Assembly (NCBI GenBank): GCA_949130495.1
Contig: OX422211.1
Span: forward strand, 338,463,504 to 338,527,503
Direction: 5' to 3'
DNA from: Sambucus nigra
Taxonomy: Eukaryota; Streptophyta; Magnoliopsida; Dipsacales; Adoxaceae
DNA: 64,000 bases
Shown here: piece by piece, positions 35,393-46,912 of the stretch
Layout of the letters: each line of letters opens with the position of its first letter
How positions within the stretch are numbered: position 1 is the first letter of the stretch
The notes under the pieces: model-generated
What the model was told of the DNA's origin: nothing
Database searches by the model: none
What the model saw: only the letters and a program-made list of their open reading frames with translations
Made by a program: the position numbers and the translations under genes

Positions 35393-36997
35393 TGATTAGG
35401 CATAAATTCTTCACATTTATCCCCTTAATTTCGGTATTTTTATGTCCCCGTGCATTATAAATAGCTTGGATTTATCTCATATTAATGATACTAACCCTTT
35501 TTGTCAAGTATTTCGTATTTTTTTATCTCTTATGTGTTTTACAGTTATTTCATGCAAGTTAGTGCGAAAGAGAACTCAAAACAGTGAAAGAAACCAAGAA
35601 ATGGAGAGTTGAAGGGCATTTTTGTAATTTTTAAGCCTTAGTCCGGAGCTGGGGCCAACCATAAAGTTGTAGATCTTTTAATTACAAGAACATTGGAAAA
35701 AACTTCACATCAATCTAAGCTACGGTGAAGAAGTTATGGTCATTCAAAATTGAAAAGAAAATGAAGAGAAGTTGAGTCTGTGAACCAGATCGATCCGTTT
35801 TCCAAAATAAAAGGATCGATCCGGAAATAGGATCGATCCGATCCTCATAATAAAAGGATCGATTCGGCCTCTAGAATTCACTGCATCAGGCATATTTAGG
35901 GGATTGATTCAGGTGAAATAAAAAAGGGATCGATCCGGTCATCAGGAAGATCGATCCAAAATTTTTAGGCAGATCGATCTGGGGTTCGAGATTTGTGATT
36001 GTCTTCTTTAATCTAGAGTTTTGTATGACTCCAACTCTTATATTTTTCGTAGTGTATATATTTTAATGTCCTCCCAGACATTAAGGGGGTTCTAATTAGT
36101 TTTTAGGGAATCTTTTTAATTAGTTTTGAAGAGAAATCAATAAAAAAAAACTAGTTTTCATTTAGCTTTGATTCAAGCTTCTGCAATTCAAGTAAATTCA
36201 TTCCATTTCTTCTTTCATAATTGCTTTAGTTAATTGTTTAGTTAATAATTTCATTCTTCATAATTCCAAGTTACTAGTTAAGATGTCTTATTTTATTAAA
36301 GTCGTGAATTCTTCTTGTTTTACTATGTCCGACTAATTTTCTAAGGGTTGGGATGCATGAATCCAACCCGATGTTCTTGATGAATGTGTAAAATTTTATT
36401 TTGAATTAAATAACTGAGTTAATAGTGTAGTATGGTGATCACAACCGTTGTAGGACTTTTAATCTCATTTGCCCTAGGTAACCGGGATGCTTAAGAGTGC
36501 AACGCGCGCGTAGTTACGACGACACCGCTTTACTCGTCTCTTGATTACGTATTATGCGGGCTATGATCCCTCATATATGTAATGCTTGCGAGTACTAAAG
36601 ACTGGGTTAGTCATATATTTCAGTTTCGAATTAAGTTTTAACATTGATCAATGAACTAGGGTTGGAGGAGCGTATCCTAACTCGTTTTTATCACTTGCAC
36701 TTTTCACTACAGTTTTTAATTTTCTTAAGTAAGTCAAAAAGATTTTAATTTATTTATAACTTATGTAGGTAATTTTCTTATTATTTATGTGTATAGTTAG
36801 CCCATCTCCTATAATCATCATTTCTTTCTTTTTAGAGTCGAGTTAGGGTTCTCAATCTTTCCAACGTCGTTACGACTTCGTTCGTCCTATTTCCCTGTGG
36901 AGACGATCTCGACTTACCGGGTTTATTACTAACGCGACAGGCTTGCACTTGAGCCTATATCAGCATGAACACTAGATACACATTTGTGATCGCGTCA
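35393..36997 (+). mobile_element. Solo LTR, probably Tat/Retand-type Gypsy, inside the Helitron helicase
   Basis: It starts TGATTAGGCATAAATTC and ends GATCGCGTCA, with a 5-bp target duplication TCCAT / TTCAT differing at one base (35388-35392 and 36998-37002). The right part, CCCTGTGGAGACGATCTCGA followed by CTTACCGGG and CTTGCACTTGAG, resembles the ends of Tat-lineage Gypsy LTRs. No coding domain lies between the ends. A palindrome cluster of GGATCGATCC units is at 35788-35980. Lineage assignment is from memory of LTR texture and less certain than the boundaries. Confidence 0.8.
35788..35980. repeat. Cluster of GGATCGATCC palindromes in the Tat-like solo LTR
   Basis: Perfect GGATCGATCC occurs at 35813, 35830 and 35927, with partial copies AGATCGATCC, GGATCGATTC and AGATCGATCT between and after them. 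All lie within about 190 bp of an otherwise AT-rich LTR. Confidence 0.88.
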
Positions 36998-37002
36998 TTC
37001 AT

Positions 37003-37930
37003 AAGGGAAGCAGAGAAGAAATTATAAATGCATTAATTAACAAATCAAAGCTTTGGAGTTTGTGCCATGTATTCAACCTATCGAAGAACATGCGGATACA
37101 AGATTCAACTTCATTTAGATATTGGGTCCTAGCACTAGGTGACGGGAAATTACACACAGAATCATTTGGAGATGACGAATATCCGTCGTGGGTAAAAATC
37201 CCAAATTCCAACCTTATACCCCATTCTGATAACCCAATTGCTGATATTGTTTCAAATGCATACCCCGATTTAGTCAGCAGATACAGTGATCCAGATTACA
37301 TCAAGGGTCGAGCTATTCTAACTCCAACAAACCATATGGTTGACAGCATCAATGCTTACGTACTAAATGTCATTCCCGGAGATGCGATAACTTATTTCAG
37401 CTCAGACTCAATATCTAAGGCTGCTGGGGACATTTGTGACCAAGATGTGCTTTTTCCTGTTGAATTTTTAAATAGCTTGAACATTGCTGGACTCCTAGGC
37501 CATATCTTGGAGCTAAAGATAGGTTCACCTATTATGTTATTGAGAAATATAAACCAAAGTGTTGGCCTTTGCAATGGCACAAGATTGATAATTACACAAT
37601 TATCTCCAGAGGTCATAGAGGCTATAATTATCACATGATCTAATATAGGCGCAAAAGTATTCATTCCACGAATAATTATGTCTGCAACGGACTCCAAATG
37701 GCCGTTTATTCTGAGAAGATGCCAATTTCCAGTTCAGCCTGCTTTCTCTATGAATATCAACAAAAGCCAAGGGCAAACTCTCGATCAAGTCTCAATATAC
37801 TAACCAAATCCCTTTTTCAGTCACGGTCAATTGTATGTGGCTATATCTAAAGTAACTTCAAGCAGCAGTCTAAAATTATTCATAAATAATGATTGCCAAA
37901 TTAATAGACATTTGACAAAAAATGTTGTCT
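37003..37930 (+). pseudogene. Helitron PIF1-type helicase, C-terminal half
   Basis: The frame continues REEIINALINKSKLWSLCHV, LSKNMRIQDS and RAILTPTNHMVDSINAYVL, then GSPIMLLRNINQSVGLCNGT and, after a TGA at 37636, PAFSMNINKSQGQTLDQVSIY and LYVAISKVTSSSSLKLFI. These are the late PIF1 helicase motifs; GLCNGT and SQGQT are diagnostic. The largest intact stretch is 37060-37635 (192 codons). Stops at 37636 and 37801 remove function. The join to 35392 is supported by the target duplication of the solo LTR between them. Confidence 0.92.
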
Positions 37931-38053
37931 ATATCTATAGGTATATTTACGTAATTCATAAAAATTTTAATATTTTTAATCCTTTTACTTATGATTCCAC
38001 TACCTTAATTCATTTCACCAATATGTTTTTTATCATAAAACAATTTAGGACCA

Positions 38054-38628
38054 TGAAGGAAGTGACAAGACTTGAAGATCTTTCACTAGGCAGGGATGAT
38101 TGGACCATATTAATACATGTTGTTCGAAAATGCCAAGACTCAAACTGGAGATAACCCAAAAATATCTGATGACTTTCTCTTAGTTGATGACCAGGTACAT
38201 CATTTAGACATTATAATTTTTATTATTGTTTTGTCGCTAGAAATAACATTGTCTTCATTACTATTTATCCTTTCTTTATATATTTTTTTTACTTGCACGG
38301 GGTGATTCGATACATGCAGTATTGCGCAAATACTTATTTGCCAAATTCGTCAATTCAATGGACATTGGAAAACTCTACACAATAACTAATTTCAGAGTCA
38401 TGGATACAAAGCATAGATATAAGGTCTCCTCCCAGAATCTAATGATTGAATTCGTTCCATCTTCAAGATTTATACATTCTGAAGGTGACAATTTCATTAT
38501 TCTAAAACATCACTTCCAATTTCTGAAATTTGGTGAATTGAGATCTAAATTGGGCAATGACACATATCTCACAGGTATTTTATATTCATTACTCATTATA
38601 TAATTACTAATAAACGTTGAATTCTATT

Positions 38629-38682
<54 letters not shown>

Positions 38683-39181
38683 CTAATTATTTCATTAGAT
38701 ATGTTGGGCCTTTTGACTTCTATATCACATGTTGAGGATCAACCAGCTAGGGGATCCATAGTAAAGAAAAGGGTTTTGAAGCTTTAAAATCAAAGGTACT
38801 TCCTTCTTATTTTTCGAGTATTCACTTCATTCATTTTCAATATATAATATTCATTTTCCTTTAACCACATACCCTATTATATAGTGAGGAAATGATTTTT
38901 GTGACTCTGTGGGCCAAAGAAATGGCACTAATAACTGAAGAGATATGCAAGAATTTCACTAACCATTTGATTGTAGCCGTTATGTCGACTAGGGTGAAAA
39001 AATTTAGAGGTAATTCTCATTTATTTTTAATAATATCATCTTTATATATATTCACAATTTCATACAATACATTTTAATATTCATACCACTTTCATTCCAT
39101 AGGTGATTTCTATTTGTCATCAACAAATGCATCCAGAGTCTATAAAAATCCTGATGTTCATACCACTTTTTTTGTAAAATG
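38054..39181 (+). pseudogene. Helitron RPA70-like gene, N-terminal exons (OB folds)
   Basis: Exon-like pieces with plausible splice sites spell an RPA70-like single-strand-DNA-binding protein: LEDLSLGRDDWTILIHVVRK (38068), then in the next frame NPKISDDFLLVDDQ ending at a GT donor; LRKYLFAKFVNSMDIGKLYT to KLGNDTYLT (about 38303-38573); DMLGLLTSISHVEDQPARG (38700); MIFVTLWAKEMALITEEI (38892); and DFYLSSTNASRVYKNPDV (39105). RPA coats single-stranded DNA in replication, and plant Helitrons often carry such genes downstream of the helicase. A one-base frameshift near 38145 and a TAA near 38786 break the gene. It continues at 43,900. Confidence 0.82.
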
Positions 39182-39649
39182 AAATAGTTGACATTTTTTT
39201 TTTCACATTGCATACTTACAAATCTTTTTCTTTAAACTACAATATGATCGCATTTTATATAGTATTTTTTTTATTCCCCATTCATATAATCTACATCGAC
39301 ATTTAAACTACAACACCATTATCCTTCTCAAAACATATAATATTCGTGACTGTTTCAATTCACAACCTACGTAACTGCTACTGTATCAAATAACTATATA
39401 AGACATCTTCTTCTTAACCGTTAAACAATTTTGACTTAAAACAAATTTATTCACAATAACATATGTATTTTACCACTACCCGTTATATTTTCATCTGTTA
39501 CTATTTTTAGATTCAGCCAGTAAACTTTTTCTCTCTGCTGCACTGTGCCATACATAGGTTCACGTCATTTGTTATTCGTTGTTGTATGCGCCTCTATACT
39601 AAGGTTAAGTCCCCTCATGTCAAATTATTTCAACAAATAAAATAACTTT

Positions 39650-40650
39650 ACGATGTTTCCAAATTAAGAAGGAATAGTTTCACCATAATTAGCATTGTTG
39701 AAGAATTCATTTAGCAAGAATCCTCCATTCCATGATTTAACTGCTCGAAATATCCGTTGAGAACCTTTCTTAATTTTCAAATTCAGGTGGGAACCATCTG
39801 GTTGAGTCAGGGAAGCATCAACACCATGGGTGGAAACTACATTAGCCAATTAATATTTTTGGACAAAAGAAATCCCTTATAAGTACTCATTGTCAACATT
39901 AGCTTTAAGAGAACTCTGTTCCCATTACGATATGCCCGTTTTCCCTTTTTATTTATTTCGTATTTACTGCGTTGTTTTGTTATCTCTTGTAAATAAATTG
40001 GTATTTGACATGTACTGCGTTGCTTGCCCATATGATGATATCCGGTCATATTTTCTCAACCCCTGCCCCCTGACTGTTTTATTGACTATTTATTCCTCTT
40101 TTTTTGTTATTTTTTTTACTCGACACCTGAACAAAAACCTTCTTTTAATTACTTTTGACTACATTATATAACCATATTTTCAAGGTTTGATGGCGGAGAT
40201 GTTTGGTTATCTTCGATTTTTGGGCCCCCCTAATAATTTCTCTCATCCGTGTAATTGTTTTAAGTTGTCTACAATATTATTATATGAAAAGAGAGAAAGA
40301 GAGGTACTTGGTGAAAATAAATAATAATTTTTTTATCAATATTTTCAAGGTAACGAAATAATAAATCACAACTTTGGTCTGTCAAACTAACTGTCTTTCC
40401 CAATTCCATCCTTTTGCCATCCAATTTTGTAAGTGTAACATACATAGAAGATCCACAATTCTCCTTGCATGCGACTGCGCCATAAATATTGACCTCAGCC
40501 TAATAAAAATTTACATTTAGTAATTGGCGGTTGACAGTGACATCAACATTAGGTAGCAAAAACTGGAGTTCTGCAGCACTCTTAGATGAGGCTGCAATAA
40601 CCGACAACACGACACCCAACAGAAAACCCTTTACCCTGAAAATTTTTACA
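39650..40650 (-). pseudogene. Captured NOMO-like (nodal modulator) gene fragment between RPA exons
   Basis: Reading the minus strand, 40640-40340 gives GKGFSVGCRVV, then in another frame ELQFLLPNVDVTVNRQLLNV, a TAG where the family has Gln, and VNIYGAVACKENCGSSMYVT followed by LDGKRMELGKTVSLTDQSCD. After an intron-like gap, 39890-39720 gives GISFVQK and ANVVSTHGVDASLTQPDGSH, then LNLKIKKGSQRI. These match my recollection of plant NOMO/pM5-like ER membrane proteins with carbohydrate-binding-like folds. Orientation is opposite to the Helitron genes. Frameshift and stops show it is not functional. It appears to have been carried by the Helitron. Confidence 0.65.
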
Positions 40651-43600
40651 GATTGTAGCGAGATCATGCTGAACAGAGACAGCCATGAAGGGAGGGGAAA
40701 GAAAATAATATTTTTGGGTGTGAATATGATGTTTAGAAACTTGAAGATAAGAGATAAATCCAACATTGATGGCCACCAAACTATTTTGCATAATGAATTG
40801 TTGCAATGCCAAATATCAAATAAGCATGTCTTTTCTCATTAACATAAAAGTTATTTGTCCTGCTGATATCTGAAGTAATATACTGAGGGCTAGCTTCAAA
40901 TAAGCATTCTAAATTTGAGGAATGTTGGGGAAAAAATGGACTCGTGATTTCCTAACACATTTGAGGTTTGTATTATTGCTTCAAAAATGTTGTCACTAGA
41001 ATAAATAATCACTCTTTTGCTGGTGTAGTAGAGGTATCTTTCTCATACAGAATACAAGAGAATCAGCACTATAATTCAGTTATAGCTTGCTTTGTGCTTG
41101 CTTCGGGCAGTGTTTATAATATTAATTGCTTGATAAAGACTACTAGAATGAAATAGCTTGCCTTGCTTGCCCGCTCCCTCGGTTTATAATTCCAAGACTT
41201 TGAATAAATAAATCCATTATAAAGCAATCTCTTAATATTCTCTAAAGGAAATAAGAGATTTTTAGAGGAGTATATAAACCATACATTATAATGTAATCAA
41301 TCAGACTACGAATAACGTACGCGTTTGAATCAATTGATAACATATGTATCTTCTACTGTAATAACCTACAACATATATTGATATGTTAATTTTATAGTTT
41401 GATCAAAATTGGGACACCTTTAGTCCTTATTATTTAGTTCTCGTTTATAACGTAGCTACTCATTACTTAGAGATATATTAACCTTGCTCATCACCTACTA
41501 CTCATCACCTGATGGGGTTATTCTAATTTTATTTGTCCCATATCATAGTCAACATAATTAATGTGCCTTCAACTCTTCACCTGATGATGTTATGTTGTTT
41601 TTATCATTCCCATATCATAGTCAATATAATTCACATTGAATGAATTTTTTTTGGCGAAATTCACTTATTCTAGATATCATTTTTCCCATAATTATTTAAT
41701 CCTATGTTTTTCTTACAAGAGGGAAAAATCTTAGAAGCAGCTTAAGTGAAGCTATGAAATCATCCTAACCTCTATACCAGTTCATGGTCATGATAACCCT
41801 CACTTAGAACAACTTAACCCTTTGACCATTTTATATTGCCAACTGGGCTAAATTTAGCCTTGACCTATTTTGCATCTGCATGGAAACCCCAGAGTTGTTA
41901 TAAACAAGGTCCTCGGGTGGCAAAGGCTATGCCACCAGCATTATGTTTTGGCCAGTATAGGCCTTGCCACTCGGATGTTCACTTTATATATATTCATGAC
42001 ACGAATTAGAAACGAATCTCGGCCAGGGAGAAAATTGCCATGTCTTTCCAAAGCGAAGAATGTATATGCCAATCCCCAAGTGGTAAATTTTTTAGCCAGC
42101 CATCTCTCACCAAATTCAATGGAATCCAAAGTCAGATGACTAGAGCTTTGGAAAGTGGTTAGGCGTCACGATAGATGTAAAGGTTTCCAAACATGCATAC
42201 TTTATTGAAATGGGAAATTACTTCAAATTCAACAATTCAGGGTCGCACTGAGTTCCCCAAGGGGTCGCGGACTTCCAATTCAATGAAGAAGGCAAGGGTT
42301 GAATCTACCTCAAACTACTCTCTTTTGTCTGAGCTCAACATTTCTTCATCGAAAGTCTCCATTAGTTAGATGATTAACATGATCTTGGAGGACAACGTAG
42401 GCCCTTCTCCCTCATAGACTAGGCATCCCCGACCAATCAAAATAAATTTTGTTAAGATGAGAAAGGAAATTGCCTATGAATCCCGAACACTTTGTCGGAG
42501 GGCCCGTAACACTGTACGTTGTCCATAATTGTTATAGAATTTTAATTCTTAGTAACTTTTAAATGATTTATTCTTCTAACTATTTCCTTCATACATATAT
42601 CAGTACAGTTCCACTAATACATATGTTTTATAATCTTCATTTCTATTCATTTTGAATCAAATGAATGAACCAATCTTCAATATTTGCTGCCTCAAATCGA
42701 AAACTCCTAAAGGCATCTACATAAACCAAATCATATTGACAAACTTCAAGCAATTGAATGAACTAATCTTTAATATTTGCTGCCTTATTCCATAAAACTA
42801 TTACAAACAGTGGTTATTATTGTTCTTACCAATATTTTTAACTATAGCTTTGTAGTTGATTGCATGTCTTACTTTGAACAGGAAATTATGTTACTTTTCT
42901 CCATGAGATTTCAATTGTTAAGAAAGTTGATTGAGCATTTGATTCCGTTATATAAAATGTATTCAATTTCTTAGTGATCAAACACTACAATGTTTATAGT
43001 TTGTGTGGTAGCCCTTTTTTTTGGTTTATCCTACGGCGGGAAACCTTTACTAGTAGAAATAGTACTGATCTCTTATACATAGTCTCATCATCAAATGTAT
43101 TGACTGTTTATGGTTCATATTTTGTTATATACTACTGGCTTAACTTTCATTCTTTTTATTTTATATGTACCAGCATTACAGTCCATCTTTTATTTATTTT
43201 ATATCCACTTATACTGTTGTTTATTTATCCATACTCTTTCACACCATTACTTAACCCGCTTTCTCTTTTTAATTTTTTTTTTAAGAATCACGTTTTTCCA
43301 TATTTTTTTCCAAGGAGTTTATTTTTTGTTGTGTTAAGAAAAGGCCTCATTCAGATCAAACGAACACGCACAGCAAACTACTAACTTTACCTATGTGATA
43401 TGAATCACATTCCCATAAATTTTTACATCTAATTCAAAACACCAGGAATTCATGAATCACACAACTCATTATTTTTACATGAACAATACACATAACTCAA
43501 CTTCATTTCAAATAAACTCATAAGTTTTTTCCCATTATTTCAATTACAATGTGTAGTGTTTCAGAGTCATCCAAAAAAATGTACCTCAATAAAATGTTTA

Positions 43601-43900
43601 GAGCATTATAATATGTACTTATAGTTATTACTAATAAAATATCTTGTGATAATGTACCAATTATAGAGATTTTTATTCGGTCACCATTTTACTATAGTAA
43701 TGTAGAATATGATGAACTGCATATATTGCCCCTAATGTACCCTTGGGATGACCACGTATTGAGTAATATCATTCTATGTTTTTCTTTCATAACCCATTTC
43801 ATCATTAATCATTCCTCCTAACCTTTTCAAAATTCTATTACAGTAACACAGGCTTCATAACGATCAAAGACCATTCTTACTTACAACTAATCCGACAACT
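40651..43900. other. AT-rich stretch between RPA exons, no recognised gene
   Basis: This probably intronic or inserted DNA has no recognised domain. The patch 41,840-42,500 is richer in GC and has longer open pieces on both strands (for example plus-strand RPIKINFVKMRKEIAYESRT near 42440). It may be another captured or retro-element fragment, but I cannot identify it. The rest is simple AT-rich sequence with short open frames that look random. Confidence 0.4.
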
Positions 43901-45012
43901 TACCACATTTCAAATATTCAAAGTGAGGGAGATCTTAGATCTCTTGAAGATATCTTGGCACTTCGTTCAGACTCTCCAAATGAGGGATCTTCTTTTAAAT
44001 ATATATTTCCTTTCTCTCCTTCATTATCTACTTATAATATAAATATTATATATTTCATAGGTTATATATGTCACTTGCCACGCAAGAATCACAGGTGTAG
44101 AAGAATATGGTGGCTGGTATTTTGCAGCATGCAATCACTGCAACAAGAAACTTAAACATTATTTGACTTCTTTCTTCTGTGAAACATGCAACACGGACAA
44201 ACTGATTCCTTCTCCAAGGTATTATATACTTACAAGTTTTTTTCATTTACTGTTCTATCCATCAATTTTTACCAACATAGACTTCTCCATAAATAGTTAC
44301 AAACTTTAAATTTTCGTCAATGACAACATAGCTAGCACCACATTCGGACTCTTCAACAAAGAAGTTGAATCTTTAATCAATGTCTAATGTTTTGAGCTTA
44401 CAAAAATTGCTCATGATGTTTGCGTACGTTTTTCCTAATAGTTTTTACTATTTTATCACTACATTCATTTTACGCATTCCTTATTCAAACATAATATATT
44501 TACTATTTTCCACAGGTAACAAAAGATCCACTTCCACTAGCAATCACAAGGATCATCGTCACCTCTCACAAATTCCGCCTCAAGGTCAATAACTACAACT
44601 TAATATGTGGCTATGAAAACTTCACTGTGTCAAGTATTTTTAAAGATTCATTATAGGGAAATACTTCAATGACTAACCACACCATTCAAAAGGTATTTTA
44701 TACAGACTCACTAATAAGTTTATATTCAAAGTTATTTTCTTACTCTAATCGTATCTCATTTAAATAAAAGGAAATAAATCCAGTCTCTACAACACAAAAT
44801 CCAATCATTATCACATACAATGACAGTTGCTCTCGCGGAACTGATTTCGAAATCGAAATTAACCCAAAAAGGAAGCTTCCTTCAAGGTATTTTCAATTTT
44901 TTTTCCATTTAAATTCTATTCACCTTTATTATACAATACTTTCATAATTTTTTTAACATATATTTTTATTTCTTTGTAGGAACATTAATGCAAGGAAAAA
45001 AAGGATGATTTA
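43900..45012 (+). pseudogene. Helitron RPA70-like gene, C-terminal exons with zinc finger
   Basis: Exon-like pieces continue the RPA gene: EGDLRSLEDILALRSDSPNE (about 43927); RITGVEEYGGWYFAACNHCN to HYLTSFFCETCN (44075-44200), which carries the C-x2-C...C-x2-C zinc ribbon of the RPA70 C-terminal fold; NDNIASTTFGLFNKEVESLI (44312); and KFRLKVNNYNLICGYENFTV (44569). A basic tail, NARKKRMI, ends in a stop near 45010. Most pieces end or start at credible GT/AG sites, for example CAAG|GTATTT at 44887. An in-frame TAA after ESLINV near 44376 suggests decay. Zinc finger and OB fold together identify the family. Confidence 0.82.
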
Positions 45013-45234
45013 GCTTCAGTTTCAGGATCTCATTCTTCATCGGCTTATTAAAACTTCTTCTACTTCATTCGATTTCTATTTTATTTCCTATCACTATGTA
45101 AGGCAATCTTTCTATACATTTCTACTTGGACTTTATCGATCACTAATATTCATCAGTTTAACTGTATTTCAGTTCTTTTATTCCTAATTATAATTTCATA
45201 ATTCGATGCCTTTATTATGCATTAATTTACGTTT

Positions 45235-45264
45235 AAACCGCGCATCGCGCATGTTTCCAGCAAG
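45235..45264 (+). other. Proposed Helitron 3' terminus with hairpin
   Basis: AAACCGCGCATCGCGCATGTTT (45235-45256 in two halves around loop ATC) can fold as a short stem with a small internal mismatch. It is followed 8 bases later by CAAG and then T. Helitrons end in CTRR before T with a GC-rich hairpin about ten bases upstream; here CAAG deviates at one base. Position directly after the RPA gene fits. Confidence 0.65.
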
Positions 45265-45550
45265 TATAAAGAAAAATGTTACACAAATATCATTTATGAC
45301 CTGTGAAAAGAAGCAAATCAAAACCCCTATCATTTATTATATCCAAAACCATCTAACATGACACCCTAAAATCACAGAGTCTATGGAACATCATTAAAAA
45401 CGCTAACATTCCCCCGAGGCTTAAAAACCTAATTTAAAATTTCCATTATTACTCCCAACATTCCCAAAATAATAAGGATAAGAAACTTGGGCAACTGGGG
45501 ATCAGGGTTTGTATAACAGTAGGAACCATTAGGGCGTCAAAAGAAGAATT
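45265..45550. other. Spacer between Helitron end and kelch-like pseudogene
   Basis: AT-rich DNA with no gene or repeat recognised. Confidence 0.4.
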
Positions 45551-45814
45551 ATGGTTGTGTATGCAGAGAAAAGGGGAGGGAATGGAGCAAAAAATGGTGA
45601 AGGATTTTTTTCGGAGGTGCGAGGCACCACTCGCCCAAGACAGGCAAGTCTCCTCATCTTTCTAATTTTTACTTTTCCTATCATTCAACGTTCTAGATTT
45701 ATTAAAAATAATTTTGTTTATTGTCAGGTTGGAGAAAATTATTCAAAAATAATTTGGTTTCGGGGGTACGACTTTGAGCGTAGAATAAATGGTTTCACAT
45801 TGACATCGGTGTAG
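45551..45814 (+). CDS. Short open frame upstream of the kelch-like pseudogene
   Basis: An 87-codon frame beginning MVVYAEKRGGNGAKNGEG runs through a hydrophobic stretch (LLIFLIFTFPII). It is 7 bases from the next frame. No family is recognised. The hydrophobic part may be an intron, since GACAG|GCAAGT near 45642 and TTGTCAG at 45728 could be splice sites; this would make it the first exon of the following gene. Support is weak. Confidence 0.3.
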   Translation: MVVYAEKRGGNGAKNGEGFFSEVRGTTRPRQASLLIFLIFTFPIIQRSRFIKNNFVYCQVGENYSKIIWFRGYDFERRINGFTLTSV

Positions 45815-45821
45815 ACGAGAC

Positions 45822-46860
45822 GTGGAACAACAGTTGCAAATTAAGAAGTCGAGTTATTGTTGCATCGTTGATTTACCAGACCCCAAAGGGAATCAGGATT
45901 TAATAATCCATCCAGATTCAGTTTTATCTATCCCACACCCTTTACAAGAGTGTCTCCATAGACTCTTTTTTATGCGGTGCCGGATTCGTTATGCTGAAGG
46001 CTGCCATTTCCTTGATTACATATATTGCCTTGACCTTGATACTACCAGGTTAGACTTAGGTTGGAAGGCTTGCAAATTTACTATCGACAAAATTCGTCCA
46101 CTAATGGCTCCCATGGATGGTCCGGTTTATATCATTGGAGGTTTATCCTGCGCTGCTGCTGAACAACAAGAGGTTAAACCGAATTTTTGTAAGTGGGACA
46201 TCAAAGCTCATGACCCTGTACCAGATAAATTTCTATGATACTTTCGATCTCATTATGCCTTTCCCTCTCACCAAATAGATTATGCTCTGTTCATCTTCAT
46301 TTGGCGACATCATCTACTATGATGTCCACAAGTGCCGCTGGTCCCCCCCCCCCCCACTGTGGCCCTGTGTTCAACTCTAAGTCTCCGTTCCAATTTTACA
46401 ACCCAAGGACACCTTCGTGTGCAGTGGCTGGTGACACCATCTACTGTTTCTTCCCCCTTGCAGGAATTTCTGCTTATAATTTCCTAGCCAACGAGTTTTA
46501 TCACTCTAACTCACAAAAATGGTTTGACCACATTGAGGAACATGGGGACCTAGAAATAGACTTTTACCTTCCAACCTTATTTCATCTTTCTGATGATCTA
46601 TTATGTCTCCTTTGGGTCACTCCTCCCCGTCTCAGGGATAGCATCGACCCCTATAATGAAATCCATTGCACTAAACTTAGGATATCCAAATACATTCACG
46701 AGGACAGAAATTTCCTGGTTGTTTCCGCAATTCTTATGCAGACTTACCTTGTCCTCCCTGAGTTGAACTTCCATTCTGCTACACTTATGTGTGTCTCTAT
46801 CTTTAGGTCTTTAGTATTATTTCTTATAACAATTGACTCTTCTTTGGTAAACACGAGTGT
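45822..46860 (+). pseudogene. Kelch-like (F-box/kelch type) gene, frameshifted
   Basis: The first frame (45822-46235) contains GPVYIIGGLSCAAAEQQ, a kelch blade (hydrophobic strand, Gly-Gly). It ends in TGA at 46236. After a one-base shift, YDTFDLIMPFPLTK and, past a TAG, SSSFGDIIYYDVHKCRWS look like a further blade. Another frame change at a run of 14 C near 46340 leads to FYNPRTPSCAVAGDTIYCFF and SNSQKWFDHIEEHGDLEIDF in the frame opening at 46235. Kelch proteins form beta propellers that bind partners, often in SCF ubiquitin ligases; no F-box is visible here. The identity is a family-level guess from blade texture. The end is lost in a (TA)n tract. Confidence 0.5.

Positions 46861-46862
<2 letters not shown>

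Positions 46863-46908
<46 letters not shown>
46863..46908. repeat. (TA)n microsatellite at the junction of pseudogene and LTR C
   Basis: About 22 TA units lie between the last kelch-like coding sequence and the first LTR-like bases. No target duplication was found here. Confidence 0.9.

Positions 46909-46912
<4 letters not shown>

Larger units (their letters stand above)
7819..45264 (+). mobile_element. Large Helitron (RPA-carrying), interrupted by nested insertions
   Basis: Parts of one plus-strand Helitron lie in order on both sides of several insertions with matching target duplications: Rep/HUH domain (13446-14678, then 33063-34555), PIF1-type helicase (34560-35392, then 37003-37930) and an RPA70-like gene (38054-45012). 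Plant Helitrons move by a rolling-circle-type mechanism using a Rep-helicase protein, and plant ones often carry RPA-like proteins. The 3' end is proposed at 45264, where a short GC-rich hairpin lies 8 bases before CAAG|T. The 5' end is not identified; 7819 is only the left limit set by the neighbouring LTR fragment. All coding parts carry stops or frameshifts, so the element is not autonomous now. Confidence 0.75.

Noticed and set aside
42974..43384. 136-codon plus-strand frame, very hydrophobic
   Set aside because: Phe/Tyr/Leu-rich reading of T-rich DNA within a probable intron; no transmembrane family pattern or homologous text recognised.
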